Source: Solirubrobacterales bacterium
Lineage (GTDB): Bacteria > Actinomycetota > Thermoleophilia > Solirubrobacterales > JACPNS01
Direction of reading: 5' to 3'
NCBI GenBank assembly: GCA_016185345.1
Contig: JACPNS010000016.1
Location: 1-54,974 of the forward strand
Length of the DNA stretch: 54,974 nucleotides
The translations under genes were made by a program, and so were the position numbers. The notes under the pieces were generated by a model. The model did no database searches. It was not told where the DNA came from and saw only the letters and a program-made list of their open reading frames with translations. This document shows positions 18,368 to 26,331 of this stretch, one piece after another. The first letter of the stretch is position 1, and the number at the start of each line of letters is the position of its first letter.

Positions 18368-18907
18368 ATGGCTGTCAAAGACAAATGGCACACCGCTCTG
18401 GTTTACTTCGGTCTTGCCGAAGCCAATCACGACTACTACGACGACGAAGAGGTCTACGACGACGGGTATGAACCCGAAGCCGAACTCCAGGAGTCGTACG
18501 CCGAGCGCCCGAACGTGCGCCGCATCAGCTCCCGTCGCAAACGCGACGACTTCGACGACATTTTTGCCGAGGACGTCGGCGACACGCCGACACGCACGCT
18601 GAAGTCAGTCGGTCCCAAGGCCGGCAACAGCGGCCAGATGCACTTTTCGGCGCCCCAGAGCTTTAACGAGGCCCAACAGATCGCCGACAAGTTCAAGAAC
18701 CAGGTCCCGGTGATCCTGAATCTTCAGGAGACCGACACCGACATGGCCAAACGCCTGATTGACTTTGCGAGCGGTCTGACTTACGCGCTCGACGGTGGGA
18801 TGCAGCGCATCGCCGACAAGACCTTCCTGCTCACTCCGCGCAACGTGCACTTCTCTGCCGAGGAGCGTGCTCGGTTGATGGAGCGCGGTTTCTTCAACCA
18901 GGCCTAG
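18368..18907 (+). CDS. sepF: Cell division protein SepF
   Basis: SepF anchors FtsZ filaments to the membrane through an N-terminal amphipathic helix and is the usual FtsZ anchor in actinobacteria lacking FtsA. The 179-aa protein has the helix (MAVKDKWHTALVYFGLAE), an acidic, Tyr-rich linker (about 21-90), and the SepF core (FNEAQQIADKFKNQVPVILN, RLIDFASGLTYALDGGMQRI, TFLLTPRNVHFSAEE). The AAGGAG at 18333 is about 30 nt upstream, too far for a normal SD contact, so the initiation mode is unclear. Confidence 0.95.
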   Translation: MAVKDKWHTALVYFGLAEANHDYYDDEEVYDDGYEPEAELQESYAERPNVRRISSRRKRDDFDDIFAEDVGDTPTRTLKSVGPKAGNSGQMHFSAPQSFNEAQQIADKFKNQVPVILNLQETDTDMAKRLIDFASGLTYALDGGMQRIADKTFLLTPRNVHFSAEERARLMERGFFNQA

Positions 18908-18923
18908 GTCTTTTCGCGCAGCC

Positions 18924-19658
18924 ATGCAGCTCGGTTTTATCGGCAGTGGCAACATGGCGCGGTCGCTTGCTCTTGGGCTTGGCGAACCGGCCCTGTTCAG
19001 CGACAGTGGCTCTGGCCGCGCCAAGCTGCTTGCGGCGCAGACCGGCGGAGAGTCGCTGGCAACGGTCGAGCTAGCTTTGCGCGCAGACGTCATCTTTCTC
19101 TGCCACAAGCCGAAGCAGCTTTCCGAAGTCGCCACGCAGATCTCAGATTTTTCCGGGACGATTGTTTCGGTTCTTGCGTCAACTCCGCTCGCGGCACTGC
19201 GGGAGGCCTACCCGAGTGCCAAGGTCGTGCGCACGATGCCCAACATTTCGGTTGAGTTCGGCGAGGGCGTATTCGCAGTTGCCGCGGAGGGCGACGACGT
19301 CCCGGAACTGATCGACAAGTTCAATCGCCTCGGACTGGTCATCCAGACCCCTGAAGAACACTTCGAACTCGTCACCGCGATCGGCGGTTGCGCACCAGCG
19401 TTCTTTGCGCTGTTTGCCAGCGAGCTGATCTCCGCAGCAGTCAAACGTGGCCTCGATCCCGCGCAGGCCAAGGAAGTCGTGAACGAAACCCTTCGCGGCA
19501 CTGGGACGGCACTGCGGTCCAACGGGGTCGATCCCGACGCTTTGATGACGGCCGTCGCCTCGCCCGGCGGACTGACCGAACGTGCTCTCGAAAGTTTCGA
19601 TCACTCGGGCCTACGGACCGCCGTCGATCGCGCGGTCGCTACCGTCCTCGGCGAATGA
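18924..19658 (+). CDS. proC: Pyrroline-5-carboxylate reductase (ProC)
   Basis: ProC reduces pyrroline-5-carboxylate to proline with NAD(P)H. The 244-aa enzyme has the Rossmann start QLGFIGSGNMARSLALGL, FLCHKPKQLSEV, the VVRTMPNISVEFGEG block, and C-terminal signature blocks AIGGCAPAFFALF, RGTGTALRSNGVDPDALMTAVASPGGLT. It is slightly shorter than E. coli ProC. It lies 16 nt after sepF, and its TGA overlaps the yggT ATG. A proC next to sepF is a recurrent arrangement in division clusters. Confidence 0.93.
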   Translation: MQLGFIGSGNMARSLALGLGEPALFSDSGSGRAKLLAAQTGGESLATVELALRADVIFLCHKPKQLSEVATQISDFSGTIVSVLASTPLAALREAYPSAKVVRTMPNISVEFGEGVFAVAAEGDDVPELIDKFNRLGLVIQTPEEHFELVTAIGGCAPAFFALFASELISAAVKRGLDPAQAKEVVNETLRGTGTALRSNGVDPDALMTAVASPGGLTERALESFDHSGLRTAVDRAVATVLGE

Positions 19659-19954
19659 GCCTTGCAATCACGCGAGTCGACGTCGCGAGCTACGTCAGTG
19701 CCCTGGTCTGGATCTATTCGGTCCTGATCCTTATTCGCATTCTTCTTACGTGGGTTCCGCGCATGCCAGAAAACGCGGCCCTGCGCACTGTTGTCGGCTT
19801 CGTTGAGGACATCACCGAGCCCTACCTTGCGCTCTTCCGGCGCTTGATTCCGCCGCTGCGCGGTGGGCCCGGGCTGATCGACATCAGTCCGATCATCGCG
19901 ATCTTTGCGTTGGTGCTCATCGGCTCGCTCGTCACCAGCCTGATCCAGGGCTGA
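19655..19954 (+). CDS. yggT: YggT family membrane protein
   Basis: This 99-aa integral membrane protein starts at ATG 19655 inside ATGA, overlapping proC. Two hydrophobic segments (SALVWIYSVLILIRILLTWV and SPIIAIFALVLIGSLVTSLI) flank a conserved loop (ENAALRTVVGFVEDITEPYLALFRRLIPP), the YggT/YlmG pattern. The family is linked to division-site or osmotic functions, with chloroplast relatives in nucleoid distribution; the exact role is unknown. The longer open frame upstream is a proC shadow. Confidence 0.92.
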   Translation: MSLAITRVDVASYVSALVWIYSVLILIRILLTWVPRMPENAALRTVVGFVEDITEPYLALFRRLIPPLRGGPGLIDISPIIAIFALVLIGSLVTSLIQG

Positions 19955-19958
19955 TCCG

Positions 19959-20264
19959 ATGGAGCCTGCTCCGTTGCCTGAGTGGCTGAGTGACGCTCCC
20001 GGTGGGAGTCAGTTGCTTGTCCGTGTCACGCCCCGTTCGGGGACCAACTCAATTGCTGAGCCGCGTGGCGGCCGTTTGCTGCTCCGCGTGACCGCCGCTC
20101 CCGAGGATGGGAAGGCGAACGCTGCTGCCTGCAAACTGATCGCAAAGGCGCTTCGCATTGGCAAAACGAGCGTCGCAGTGAAAGTCGGCGAGGCAGCTCG
20201 CGACAAGACCCTGAGCATTGATGGTCTCAGCGCGGCTGAGGTGGCAGATGCGCTGGCGTCCTGA
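19959..20264 (+). CDS. yggU: YggU/DUF167 family protein
   Basis: A 101-aa DUF167 protein, identified by LLVRVTPRSGTNSI, LLLRVTAAPEDGKANAAACKLIAKAL and KVGEAARDKTLSIDGLS. The small alpha/beta domain has no established function. It commonly follows yggT. It begins 4 nt after yggT and overlaps the start of lspA by 17 nt. Confidence 0.92.
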   Translation: MEPAPLPEWLSDAPGGSQLLVRVTPRSGTNSIAEPRGGRLLLRVTAAPEDGKANAAACKLIAKALRIGKTSVAVKVGEAARDKTLSIDGLSAAEVADALAS

Positions 20265-20727
20265 TCGCGCACTCCTCACCGCCGCTGCGGTCGTCGCATT
20301 TGAACAGTGGACAAAGTGGTTGGCCTTCAGTCAGCTGACGCCAGGCGAGAGCGAATCCGTGTTTCCGGGCGTGAGCCTCGGTCAGACTCGCAACGAAGGC
20401 ATCGCCTTTGGCTTCTTTGCCGGGCAGCCGTGGCTTGTGTTCAGCCTGATGGCAGTCGCGCTCGCCGTCCTGATCTGGTTTTACCTGCGTCATCGCGGTC
20501 GGCCGGGCCTGTGGCTCGCCACGGGATTGCTGCTCGGCGGTGCGATCGGCAATGCGATCGACAGGATTTCCGCAGGGTACGTACGCGACTTCATCGAACT
20601 TCCGCGCTTCCCATCATTCAATCTGGCCGACGTCGCGATCACGTTCGGAGTGATCCTCCTGGTGCTGACGGTCGAACAGAATCCGCGTGAAGACGAAGAG
20701 AGCGATGCGAGCCCCGTCGAAGATTGA
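20248..20727 (+). CDS. lspA: Prolipoprotein signal peptidase (LspA)
   Basis: LspA is the membrane aspartyl protease that removes signal peptides from diacylglyceryl-modified prolipoproteins. The 159-aa protein has four hydrophobic segments and the family motifs: QTRNEGIAFGFF (usually NxGAAFG), GGAIGNAIDRISAGYVRDFI with the first catalytic Asp, and PSFNLADVAITFG with the second. ATG 20248 gives MRWRPDRALLTAAAVV; the in-frame start at 20218 lies inside the previous gene. The glycosidase-like lipoprotein at 4704 is a plausible substrate. It overlaps rluD by 23 nt. Confidence 0.93.
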   Translation: MRWRPDRALLTAAAVVAFEQWTKWLAFSQLTPGESESVFPGVSLGQTRNEGIAFGFFAGQPWLVFSLMAVALAVLIWFYLRHRGRPGLWLATGLLLGGAIGNAIDRISAGYVRDFIELPRFPSFNLADVAITFGVILLVLTVEQNPREDEESDASPVED

Positions 20728-21616
20728 ACTGGTCGTCGTCGGCGAGCAGGCCGGCGAACGCCTCGATCGCGTCATCGCTGTCATGCCGGAGGTTGGATCC
20801 CGTGCGCAGGCCGCGAGGCTGATCGAGCAGGGCTTGGTTGCATTAGATGGCGAGACGGCGCGAAAGAGCGAGCGGGTTGAGGAAGGGGATGTCATCGTCG
20901 TCGAGCTCGCAGAGGCGACCGTGGGCAACCCGAGCGAGCCGGCGGTGCCGTTCGAGATCATTTACGAGGATTCGTCGCTGTTGGTCGTGGATAAGCCCAG
21001 CGGCCTGGTGGTGCATCCCGCCCCCGGGAACCGAACGGGAACGCTCTCGCAGGCGCTGATCGGACTGGCCGGGGGTGGGGATCCAGAACGCCCCGGGATC
21101 GTTCACAGGCTTGACAAAGAGACCTCTGGTCTGCTCGTGGTTGCGCGCAACGACGACGTCCTGCGAGCGCTGCAGAAAGCTCTTCAGGCGCGCGAGATCA
21201 CTCGCCGATACACAGCGCTCGTCCGTGGTCGGGCTGAGTCTGCGAGCGGGACGATCGATGCACCGCTGGGTCGCGACCGGCGCAACCCAGAAAACATCTC
21301 GATCCGCATGGACTCCGAAAGAAGGGCAGTCACGCATTTCGAGGTCGTCGAGGAGATCGGCAACCGAAGCCTGTTGCACGTGTCTCTTGAGACCGGGCGG
21401 ACGCATCAGATTCGCGTTCATCTGGCGGCGATCGGCCTACCGGTTTGCGGTGATCCGACGTATGGCATTTCCAATGATCTCGGACTCGAGAGGCAGTTCC
21501 TGCACGCCAGTGCGCTCAGTTTTCGTCATCCGGTGAGCGACGAGCCGATGAGCTTTGGTTCGCCACTGCCGCCGGATCTTGCACATGCACTCGAGCTGGC
21601 CAGGGCCGACGGCTAA
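20705..21616 (+). CDS. rluD: RluD-type 23S rRNA pseudouridine synthase
   Basis: A 303-aa RluA/RluD-family enzyme with an N-terminal S4 RNA-binding domain (QAARLIEQGLVALDGETARK) and catalytic domain. VHRLDKETSGLLVVARND holds the catalytic Asp; other signatures are VVDKPSGLVVHPAPG, LETGRTHQIRVHL and FLHASALSFRHP. RluD modifies H69 of 23S rRNA (E. coli 1911, 1915, 1917), just upstream of the intron insertion point in this genome's 23S gene. ATG 20705 aligns with the family start. It is coupled to lspA, an arrangement seen widely (lspA-rluD). Confidence 0.92.
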   Translation: MRAPSKIELVVVGEQAGERLDRVIAVMPEVGSRAQAARLIEQGLVALDGETARKSERVEEGDVIVVELAEATVGNPSEPAVPFEIIYEDSSLLVVDKPSGLVVHPAPGNRTGTLSQALIGLAGGGDPERPGIVHRLDKETSGLLVVARNDDVLRALQKALQAREITRRYTALVRGRAESASGTIDAPLGRDRRNPENISIRMDSERRAVTHFEVVEEIGNRSLLHVSLETGRTHQIRVHLAAIGLPVCGDPTYGISNDLGLERQFLHASALSFRHPVSDEPMSFGSPLPPDLAHALELARADG

Positions 21617-21773
21617 ACTTCGCGGACTATCTACCCGTGCCATCTGACTGGGTTCGATCCCAGACACAAGGTCGTCAGAGCGGACACTCCTGCTGAGCAG
21701 TGCAATCAAGTTGCAGCGTCTCGGTGAATCGCAGGGCACGGATCGTTTACATCATTCATTCAAGGAGCTTTAT
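21617..21773 (+). other. rpsB upstream region
   Basis: This 157-nt gap between rluD and rpsB includes a small hairpin, CTGGG-TTCGAT-CCCAG (21648-21663), that could belong to a ribosomal-protein leader, and an SD sequence, CAAGGAG, near 21761. A promoter for the translation operon is expected here but I cannot place one confidently. No tRNA can be folded around the T-arm-like hairpin. Confidence 0.35.
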
Positions 21774-22862
21774 ATGGCCGCGCCAGGACTGGCGTCGTTC
21801 AGCAACGACGCCCCTGACCTAAAAGACCTGCTGCAGGCTGGAGTCCATTATGGACACCAGACCCGTCGTTGGAACCCAAAAATGCGTCGCTACATCCACG
21901 GCGAGGCCGGTGGCATCTATGTCATCGACCTGATCCAGACCGAGCAGCTGCTGACCGAAGCAAGCAAGTTCGTCGGAGACATCGCCCGTCGTGGCGGAAC
22001 CGTGCTGTTTGTCGGCACCAAGAAGCAGGCCCGTGACGCCGTGGCAGAGATTGCCGGCGCCGCGAAGATGCCTTACGTCAACCACCGTTGGCTCGGTGGT
22101 GTCCTGACGAATTTCCAGACGATCAACCAGCGCATCAAGCGCTTGCACCAGCTCGAGGCCCAGAAGGCCGAAGGCAAGCTCGAGCTTCTCCCGACCAAGG
22201 AGCGCATCAAGGCCCTCAAGGAGCTCGTCAAGCTCAACGCGAACCTCGGTGGCGTCAAGGACATGACTCGTCTTCCGGACGCCGTCGTGGTTGTCGACGT
22301 CAACGCCGAAGAGATCGCCGTCAAGGAGGCCAACCGCCTTCGTATTCCGGTCGTCGCGCTGGTTGACACCAACTGCGACCCGGACCCGATCGACTACGTC
22401 ATTCCGGGAAACGACGACGCAATCCGTTCCTGCAAGGTCATTCTCGGCGCCCTCGGCGCCGTGATCAGCGACCGCCACGGTCAGTGGCAGGCAGAGTTTG
22501 AGGCTCAGAAGGCCGAAGAGGCCGAGCGTCGCCGCAAGGACGACGAGGCAAAGGCCGCCAAGGAAGCCGAAGAGAAGGCCAAGCGCGAAGCTGCGAAGGC
22601 CGCAGGTGAGCCTGTTCCGGAAGAGCTCCCGGAGGCAACCTGGGTCGGCGACGCCCCCAAGGAGGACCCCGAGATCCCGCAGCGCGGCGGACGCGGTGGT
22701 CGTGGCGGTCCGGGTGGACCGGGCGGTCGCGGCGGCCAGGGCAAGGGCGGACCGAGTGGCCAGTCAGCTCCTGCCGAAGCCAAGCCCGCTGAATCCAAAC
22801 CCGCTGAGCCGGCTGCTGAAACCGAGAAGAGCGAAACCGCTTCCACTGAGGAGAAGAGCTAG
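21774..22862 (+). CDS. rpsB: 30S ribosomal protein S2 with long RGG-rich C-terminal tail
   Basis: Residues 1-235 are a normal S2: [47 protein letters not shown] and [26 protein letters not shown]. The protein then continues to 362 aa, about 100 residues beyond most S2 proteins. First comes a charged, probably helical Lys/Glu/Ala segment (240-280), then a Gly/Arg tract (about 303-328) with RGG repeats, then a Pro/Ala/Glu tail. ATG 21774 has CAAGGAG upstream; an earlier frame opening at 21711 has no such signal. rpsB and tsf are separated by 2 nt. Confidence 0.96.
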   Translation: MAAPGLASFSNDAPDLKDLLQAGVHYGHQTRRWNPKMRRYIHGEAGGIYVIDLIQTEQLLTEASKFVGDIARRGGTVLFVGTKKQARDAVAEIAGAAKMPYVNHRWLGGVLTNFQTINQRIKRLHQLEAQKAEGKLELLPTKERIKALKELVKLNANLGGVKDMTRLPDAVVVVDVNAEEIAVKEANRLRIPVVALVDTNCDPDPIDYVIPGNDDAIRSCKVILGALGAVISDRHGQWQAEFEAQKAEEAERRRKDDEAKAAKEAEEKAKREAAKAAGEPVPEELPEATWVGDAPKEDPEIPQRGGRGGRGGPGGPGGRGGQGKGGPSGQSAPAEAKPAESKPAEPAAETEKSETASTEEKS

Positions 22863-22864
22863 CC

Positions 22865-23467
22865 ATGTCAGCAACAATTACCGCTTCAGACGTGAAGGCA
22901 CTCCGCGACCAGACCGGCGCGGCGATGATGGACTGCAAGAAGGCTCTGGTCGAGTCCGACGGCGACATCGAGAAGGCGCTCGAGGCGCTGCGCATCAAGG
23001 GTGCGGCTTCTGCCGCCAAGCGCGGCGACCGTGAGGCATCAGAAGGCCTGATAGCCGACTACATCCACGCCAACGGACGCATCGGCGTGCTCGTCGAGAT
23101 CAACTGCGAGACCGACTTCGTTGCCCGCAACGACGACTTCGCTGCGTTCGCGCAGGACATCGCGCTGCACATCGCGGCCGCGGCGCCGGAGTACGTCACC
23201 GAGGAAGAAGTTCCCCAGGAGCACAAGGACGCCGAGGCCAAGATCTTCGCCGAGCAGGCAGCAGACAAGCCCGACAACATCCGCGAGAAGATCGTCGAAG
23301 GCAAGCTGAACAAATGGCTCGAGGAAATCGTGCTGATGAAGCAGACGCACGTGAACCCCGAGAAGCACGACGGCAAGTCGATCGAGGAGATCCGCACCGA
23401 GTTCGCCGCCAAGACCGGTGAAAACGTCGTTATAAAGCGCTTCGCGCGATTCCAAGTCGGCGCGTAG
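22865..23467 (+). CDS. tsf: Elongation factor Ts
   Basis: EF-Ts is the nucleotide-exchange factor that regenerates EF-Tu-GTP. The 200-aa protein is the short actinobacterial/thermophile-like form with one reduced core. Key motifs are VKALRDQTGAAMMDCKKALVE (UBA-like N-domain), GLIADYIHANGRIGVLVEIN and CETDFVARNDDF, including the TDFV residues that contact EF-Tu. ATG 22865 follows the rpsB stop by 2 nt and an SD-like GAGGAGAAG is inside the end of rpsB. Confidence 0.96.
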   Translation: MSATITASDVKALRDQTGAAMMDCKKALVESDGDIEKALEALRIKGAASAAKRGDREASEGLIADYIHANGRIGVLVEINCETDFVARNDDFAAFAQDIALHIAAAAPEYVTEEEVPQEHKDAEAKIFAEQAADKPDNIREKIVEGKLNKWLEEIVLMKQTHVNPEKHDGKSIEEIRTEFAAKTGENVVIKRFARFQVGA

Positions 23468-23480
23468 GCACCGTGGCGCG

Positions 23481-23486
23481 TAAGCT
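23481..23486 (+). promoter_or_regulatory. Candidate -10 (TAAGCT) for leaderless pyrH mRNA
   Basis: TAAGCT ends 8 nt before the pyrH ATG in the 27-nt gap after tsf, with no SD sequence. It may give pyrH-frr-uppS-cdsA their own promoter in addition to readthrough from rpsB-tsf. Confidence 0.4.
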
Positions 23487-23494
23487 GGGTTTGC

Positions 23495-24214
23495 ATGGCT
23501 GAAGCCGCGTTTTCAAGGGTCCTTCTAAAACTCTCCGGCGAGGCCCTTCAGGGCTCCGGGGAGTACGGCGTTGACCCCGATCGTCTCGATTCCGTCGCAA
23601 AGCAGATCCACGATGTCGCCGAGCGTGGCGTCGAGATCGGCATCGTTGTCGGCGCAGGGAACATCTACCGCGGCATGAGTGGTGCGGCCGCTGGCATGGA
23701 TCGCGCTTCGGCCGATTACATGGGGATGGTCGCCACGGTGCTGAACGGTATCGCCCTGCAGGACGCGTTGGAGCGCCAGGGCACCCACACCCGGGTGCTC
23801 AGCGCAATCACCATGGCGGAGGTCGCAGAGCCGTACATCCGGCGCCGCGCGATCCGGCACCTCGAAAAGAAGCGCGCCGTGATCTTTGCCGCCGGCACCG
23901 GAAACCCATTCTTCACCACGGACACAGCTGCCGCCCTGCGCGGCCTTGAGATCCGTGCTGATGCGATCCTGATGGCCAAGAACGGAGTGGAGGGTGTGCT
24001 CGATTCCGATCCGCGCGAAAACCCCGACGCGAAGTTGATCAGGGACATAACGCACCAAGAGGCGATCGCCAAGGAACTCAAGGTCATGGATGTGACGGCG
24101 CTGTCACTGTGCATGGACAACCGCCTCCCGATCTATGTTTTCAACATGAACGACGAACAGAACATCACGCGCATCATCGAAGGCGAGCGCGTGGGAACGG
24201 TGGTCAGCACATGA
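23495..24214 (+). CDS. pyrH: UMP kinase
   Basis: PyrH phosphorylates UMP to UDP, feeding pyrimidine nucleotides and UDP-sugars. The 239-aa amino-acid-kinase-fold enzyme shows FSRVLLKLSGEALQG, GIVVGAGNIYRGM, DYMGMVATVLNGIALQDAL, FAAGTGNPFFTTDTAAALR and AKNGVEGVLDSDP. It sits in the conserved order rpsB-tsf-pyrH-frr and its TGA overlaps the frr ATG. Confidence 0.96.
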   Translation: MAEAAFSRVLLKLSGEALQGSGEYGVDPDRLDSVAKQIHDVAERGVEIGIVVGAGNIYRGMSGAAAGMDRASADYMGMVATVLNGIALQDALERQGTHTRVLSAITMAEVAEPYIRRRAIRHLEKKRAVIFAAGTGNPFFTTDTAAALRGLEIRADAILMAKNGVEGVLDSDPRENPDAKLIRDITHQEAIAKELKVMDVTALSLCMDNRLPIYVFNMNDEQNITRIIEGERVGTVVST

Positions 24215-24780
24215 GCGACGAACTGATCGAGGCCCTGCTTTCCGACGCGGGCGAACGCATGCAGAAGTCCGTGGAGAATTCCCGTGACAAGCTCGCGACG
24301 GTGCGCACAGGTCGTGCGAGCCCTGCGTTGCTCGAGCGCGTGTCAGTCGATTATTACGGCACCCAGACACCGATCAACCAGATGGCGAACATCGCAGCGG
24401 CCGAAGCGCGACTCCTTACGATTTCGCCCTATGACAAGAGCGCACTACCGGCTATCGAGAAGGCGATCATGGAGTCTGACCTCGGCCTGACTCCGAACAA
24501 CGACGGCAATGTCGTACGAATCCAGATCCCCGAACTGACAGAAGAGCGCCGCAACGAGATGGTCAAGCAGGCCCGTCACCTGGCCGAAGAAGGCCGCGTC
24601 TCGATCCGCAATGTCCGCCGCGACATCATGCAGGAGCTCAAAGAGCTGCGCACGAGTGGCGACGTTGGCGAGGATGACGAGAAGCGTGGCGAGGACGACC
24701 TTCAGAAGCTGACCGACAAGCACGTCGGTGAAGTGGACGCCCAGTTGGCGCACAAAGAGACCGACCTGCTCGAGGTCTGA
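24211..24780 (+). CDS. frr: Ribosome recycling factor
   Basis: RRF splits post-termination ribosomes together with EF-G. The 189-aa protein starts at ATG 24211 within ATGA. Family hallmarks are VRTGRASPALLERVSVDYYG, PINQMANIAAAEARLLTISPYDKSAL, the LTPNNDGNVVRIQIPELTEERR block and QARHLAEEGRVSIRNVRRDI. A short acidic insertion (DVGEDDEKRGEDD) lies before the last helix. The ORF extension to 24109 is a pyrH shadow. Confidence 0.96.
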   Translation: MSDELIEALLSDAGERMQKSVENSRDKLATVRTGRASPALLERVSVDYYGTQTPINQMANIAAAEARLLTISPYDKSALPAIEKAIMESDLGLTPNNDGNVVRIQIPELTEERRNEMVKQARHLAEEGRVSIRNVRRDIMQELKELRTSGDVGEDDEKRGEDDLQKLTDKHVGEVDAQLAHKETDLLEV

Positions 24781-25472
24781 TGTCTGACACGCCCCGCGGC
24801 GACCATTCACAGCGTGCGCGCTGCGTCGCCATCATCATGGACGGGAACGCGCGCTGGGCCCAGCAACGTGATCTGCCCGTGCTCGACGGACACCGCGAGG
24901 GTGCCCAGGCGCTCAAGCGTACGGTCAAGGACGCCGTCAGACACGACCTTGACGAGCTAACGGTGTTCGCCTTCTCCACCGAGAACTGGTCACGTCCGGA
25001 GGACGAGGTCCGCGGCCTGATGGCGATGTTCGCCGAATTGATCCGCAGCGAGACACCTGAGCTCAAGGAGCAGGGCGTGCGAGTGCAATTCATTGGCCGT
25101 CGCGATGGCTTGAGCGCTGAACTCCGCGACATGATGGATTGGGCAACCGAGGAAACTGCTTCGCTGAAGCGATTGAAGCTTTACGTCGCCTTCAACTATG
25201 GCGGTCGCGCCGAACTGCTCGACGCCGCGCGCCGTTTCGACGGCGAGACCGAGGAAGAATTTGCCGCACTGCTCTACGCACCGGACATGACAGATCCCGA
25301 TCTCGTCATCCGCACCAGCGGCGAGCGTCGACTTTCCAACTACCTGCTCTGGCAGACCGCCTACTCAGAGCTGCACTTCACGGACGTGTTGTGGCCCGAC
25401 TTTGACGAGGAAGTGCTTGTCGGTGCATTACGCGAATTCGAATCACGGGGGAGGCGTTTTGGTGCCCGCTGA
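24780..25472 (+). CDS. uppS: Undecaprenyl diphosphate synthase (isoprenyl transferase)
   Basis: A cis-prenyltransferase making the C50-C55 lipid carrier for cell wall synthesis. The 230-aa enzyme has the IIMDGNARWAQQRDLPVLDGHREGA motif with its catalytic Asp, TVFAFSTENWSRP, FNYGGRAELLDAAR, and the DPDLVIRTSGERRLSNYLLWQTAYSEL block with DVLWPDFDE. Its ATG overlaps the frr stop by 1 nt (TGATG). It is followed, overlapping by 11 nt, by cdsA, the usual order. Confidence 0.95.
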   Translation: MSDTPRGDHSQRARCVAIIMDGNARWAQQRDLPVLDGHREGAQALKRTVKDAVRHDLDELTVFAFSTENWSRPEDEVRGLMAMFAELIRSETPELKEQGVRVQFIGRRDGLSAELRDMMDWATEETASLKRLKLYVAFNYGGRAELLDAARRFDGETEEEFAALLYAPDMTDPDLVIRTSGERRLSNYLLWQTAYSELHFTDVLWPDFDEEVLVGALREFESRGRRFGAR

Positions 25473-26316
25473 GCGCGGCACGCCGCCCAGGCGACGTCCC
25501 AGGTCGCCTTCGCGGGTAGGCGGGTCGCACATTGCTGCTCGCGTCGCGGTAGCTGTGCCGGCAGGGCTCGTCGCGTTGTTCAGCATTGTCACATCGCCAG
25601 AAACGCTGGCGATCTTTGTTCTGGTGGTCGGAGCGATCGCCCTGCATGAGTTCTACGCGCTCAGCTACTCCGTCCAGCCGATCCGGTTCGCTGGATTCGT
25701 AACGTTCGGCGCGCTCGTCGCCTCGGGACTTTGGGGCGATCAGTTCCAGCTCGTCACAGTGATCGCAGCCGCTTTCGCGCTCGTATTCCTGCTCAGTGCG
25801 CTCACCGGCCCACGAAAGAACGCAACCTTCGGGATGGCTGCGACGCTGTTCGGCGCCTTTTGGATCGGTATCCCGCTCGCACACGCCCTCTGGCTTCAGC
25901 AGCTCCCGCACGGAGAGATGATCATCATCGACATCCTGCTGGGAACGTTCTTGGGCGACACCTTCGCGATGTTCGGCGGCAAGCTGTTCGGTCGCACAAA
26001 GATGGCACCGGGTCTCTCGCCCAACAAAACGATGGAAGGCCTCGCGATCGGAATGGTCGGCGCGACTGCGACGGTGTGGTTCGCTGGCCTCTACCAGGAT
26101 TGGATCACAGGGCAGAACGCACTCCTTCTTGGTCTAGCGGTCGCCGTGACTGCACCACTCGGAGACCTTTTCGAGAGTTACATCAAGCGAGACTTCGGCG
26201 TCAAGGACAGTGGGCGCGCGTTTGGCGCTCACGGCGGAGCGATGGATCGCGCAGACGCTGCCCTGTTCGTTCTGGTCGTGGGCTACTACGTGTGGTTCGT
26301 GATGGCCCCCTCTTGA
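25462..26316 (+). CDS. cdsA: Phosphatidate cytidylyltransferase (CDP-diacylglycerol synthase)
   Basis: CdsA makes CDP-diacylglycerol for phospholipid synthesis, supplying the PgsA-like enzyme encoded at 33734. The 284-aa polytopic membrane protein ends with the CdsA signature LGDLFESYIKRDFGVKDSG, preceded by APGLSPNKTMEGLAIGM. The GTG at 25462 is chosen because GGGGGAGG lies 8 nt upstream inside uppS; the open frame before it is uppS sequence. The N-terminus is Arg- and Pro-rich before the first membrane segment. Confidence 0.94.
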   Translation: MPAERGTPPRRRPRSPSRVGGSHIAARVAVAVPAGLVALFSIVTSPETLAIFVLVVGAIALHEFYALSYSVQPIRFAGFVTFGALVASGLWGDQFQLVTVIAAAFALVFLLSALTGPRKNATFGMAATLFGAFWIGIPLAHALWLQQLPHGEMIIIDILLGTFLGDTFAMFGGKLFGRTKMAPGLSPNKTMEGLAIGMVGATATVWFAGLYQDWITGQNALLLGLAVAVTAPLGDLFESYIKRDFGVKDSGRAFGAHGGAMDRADAALFVLVVGYYVWFVMAPS

Positions 26317-26318
26317 CC

Positions 26319-26324
26319 TAGCCT
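26319..26324 (+). promoter_or_regulatory. Candidate -10 (TAGCCT) for leaderless dxr mRNA
   Basis: TAGCCT begins 3 nt after the cdsA stop and ends 7 nt before the dxr ATG. No SD sequence is present between the two genes. Confidence 0.5.
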
Positions 26325-26331
26325 TCGCTCG

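Noticed and set aside
21640-21670. T-arm-like CTGGG-TTCGAT-CCCAG as part of a tRNA before rpsB
   Set aside because: The loop has six rather than seven bases, and no acceptor, D or anticodon stem can be formed with upstream sequence.
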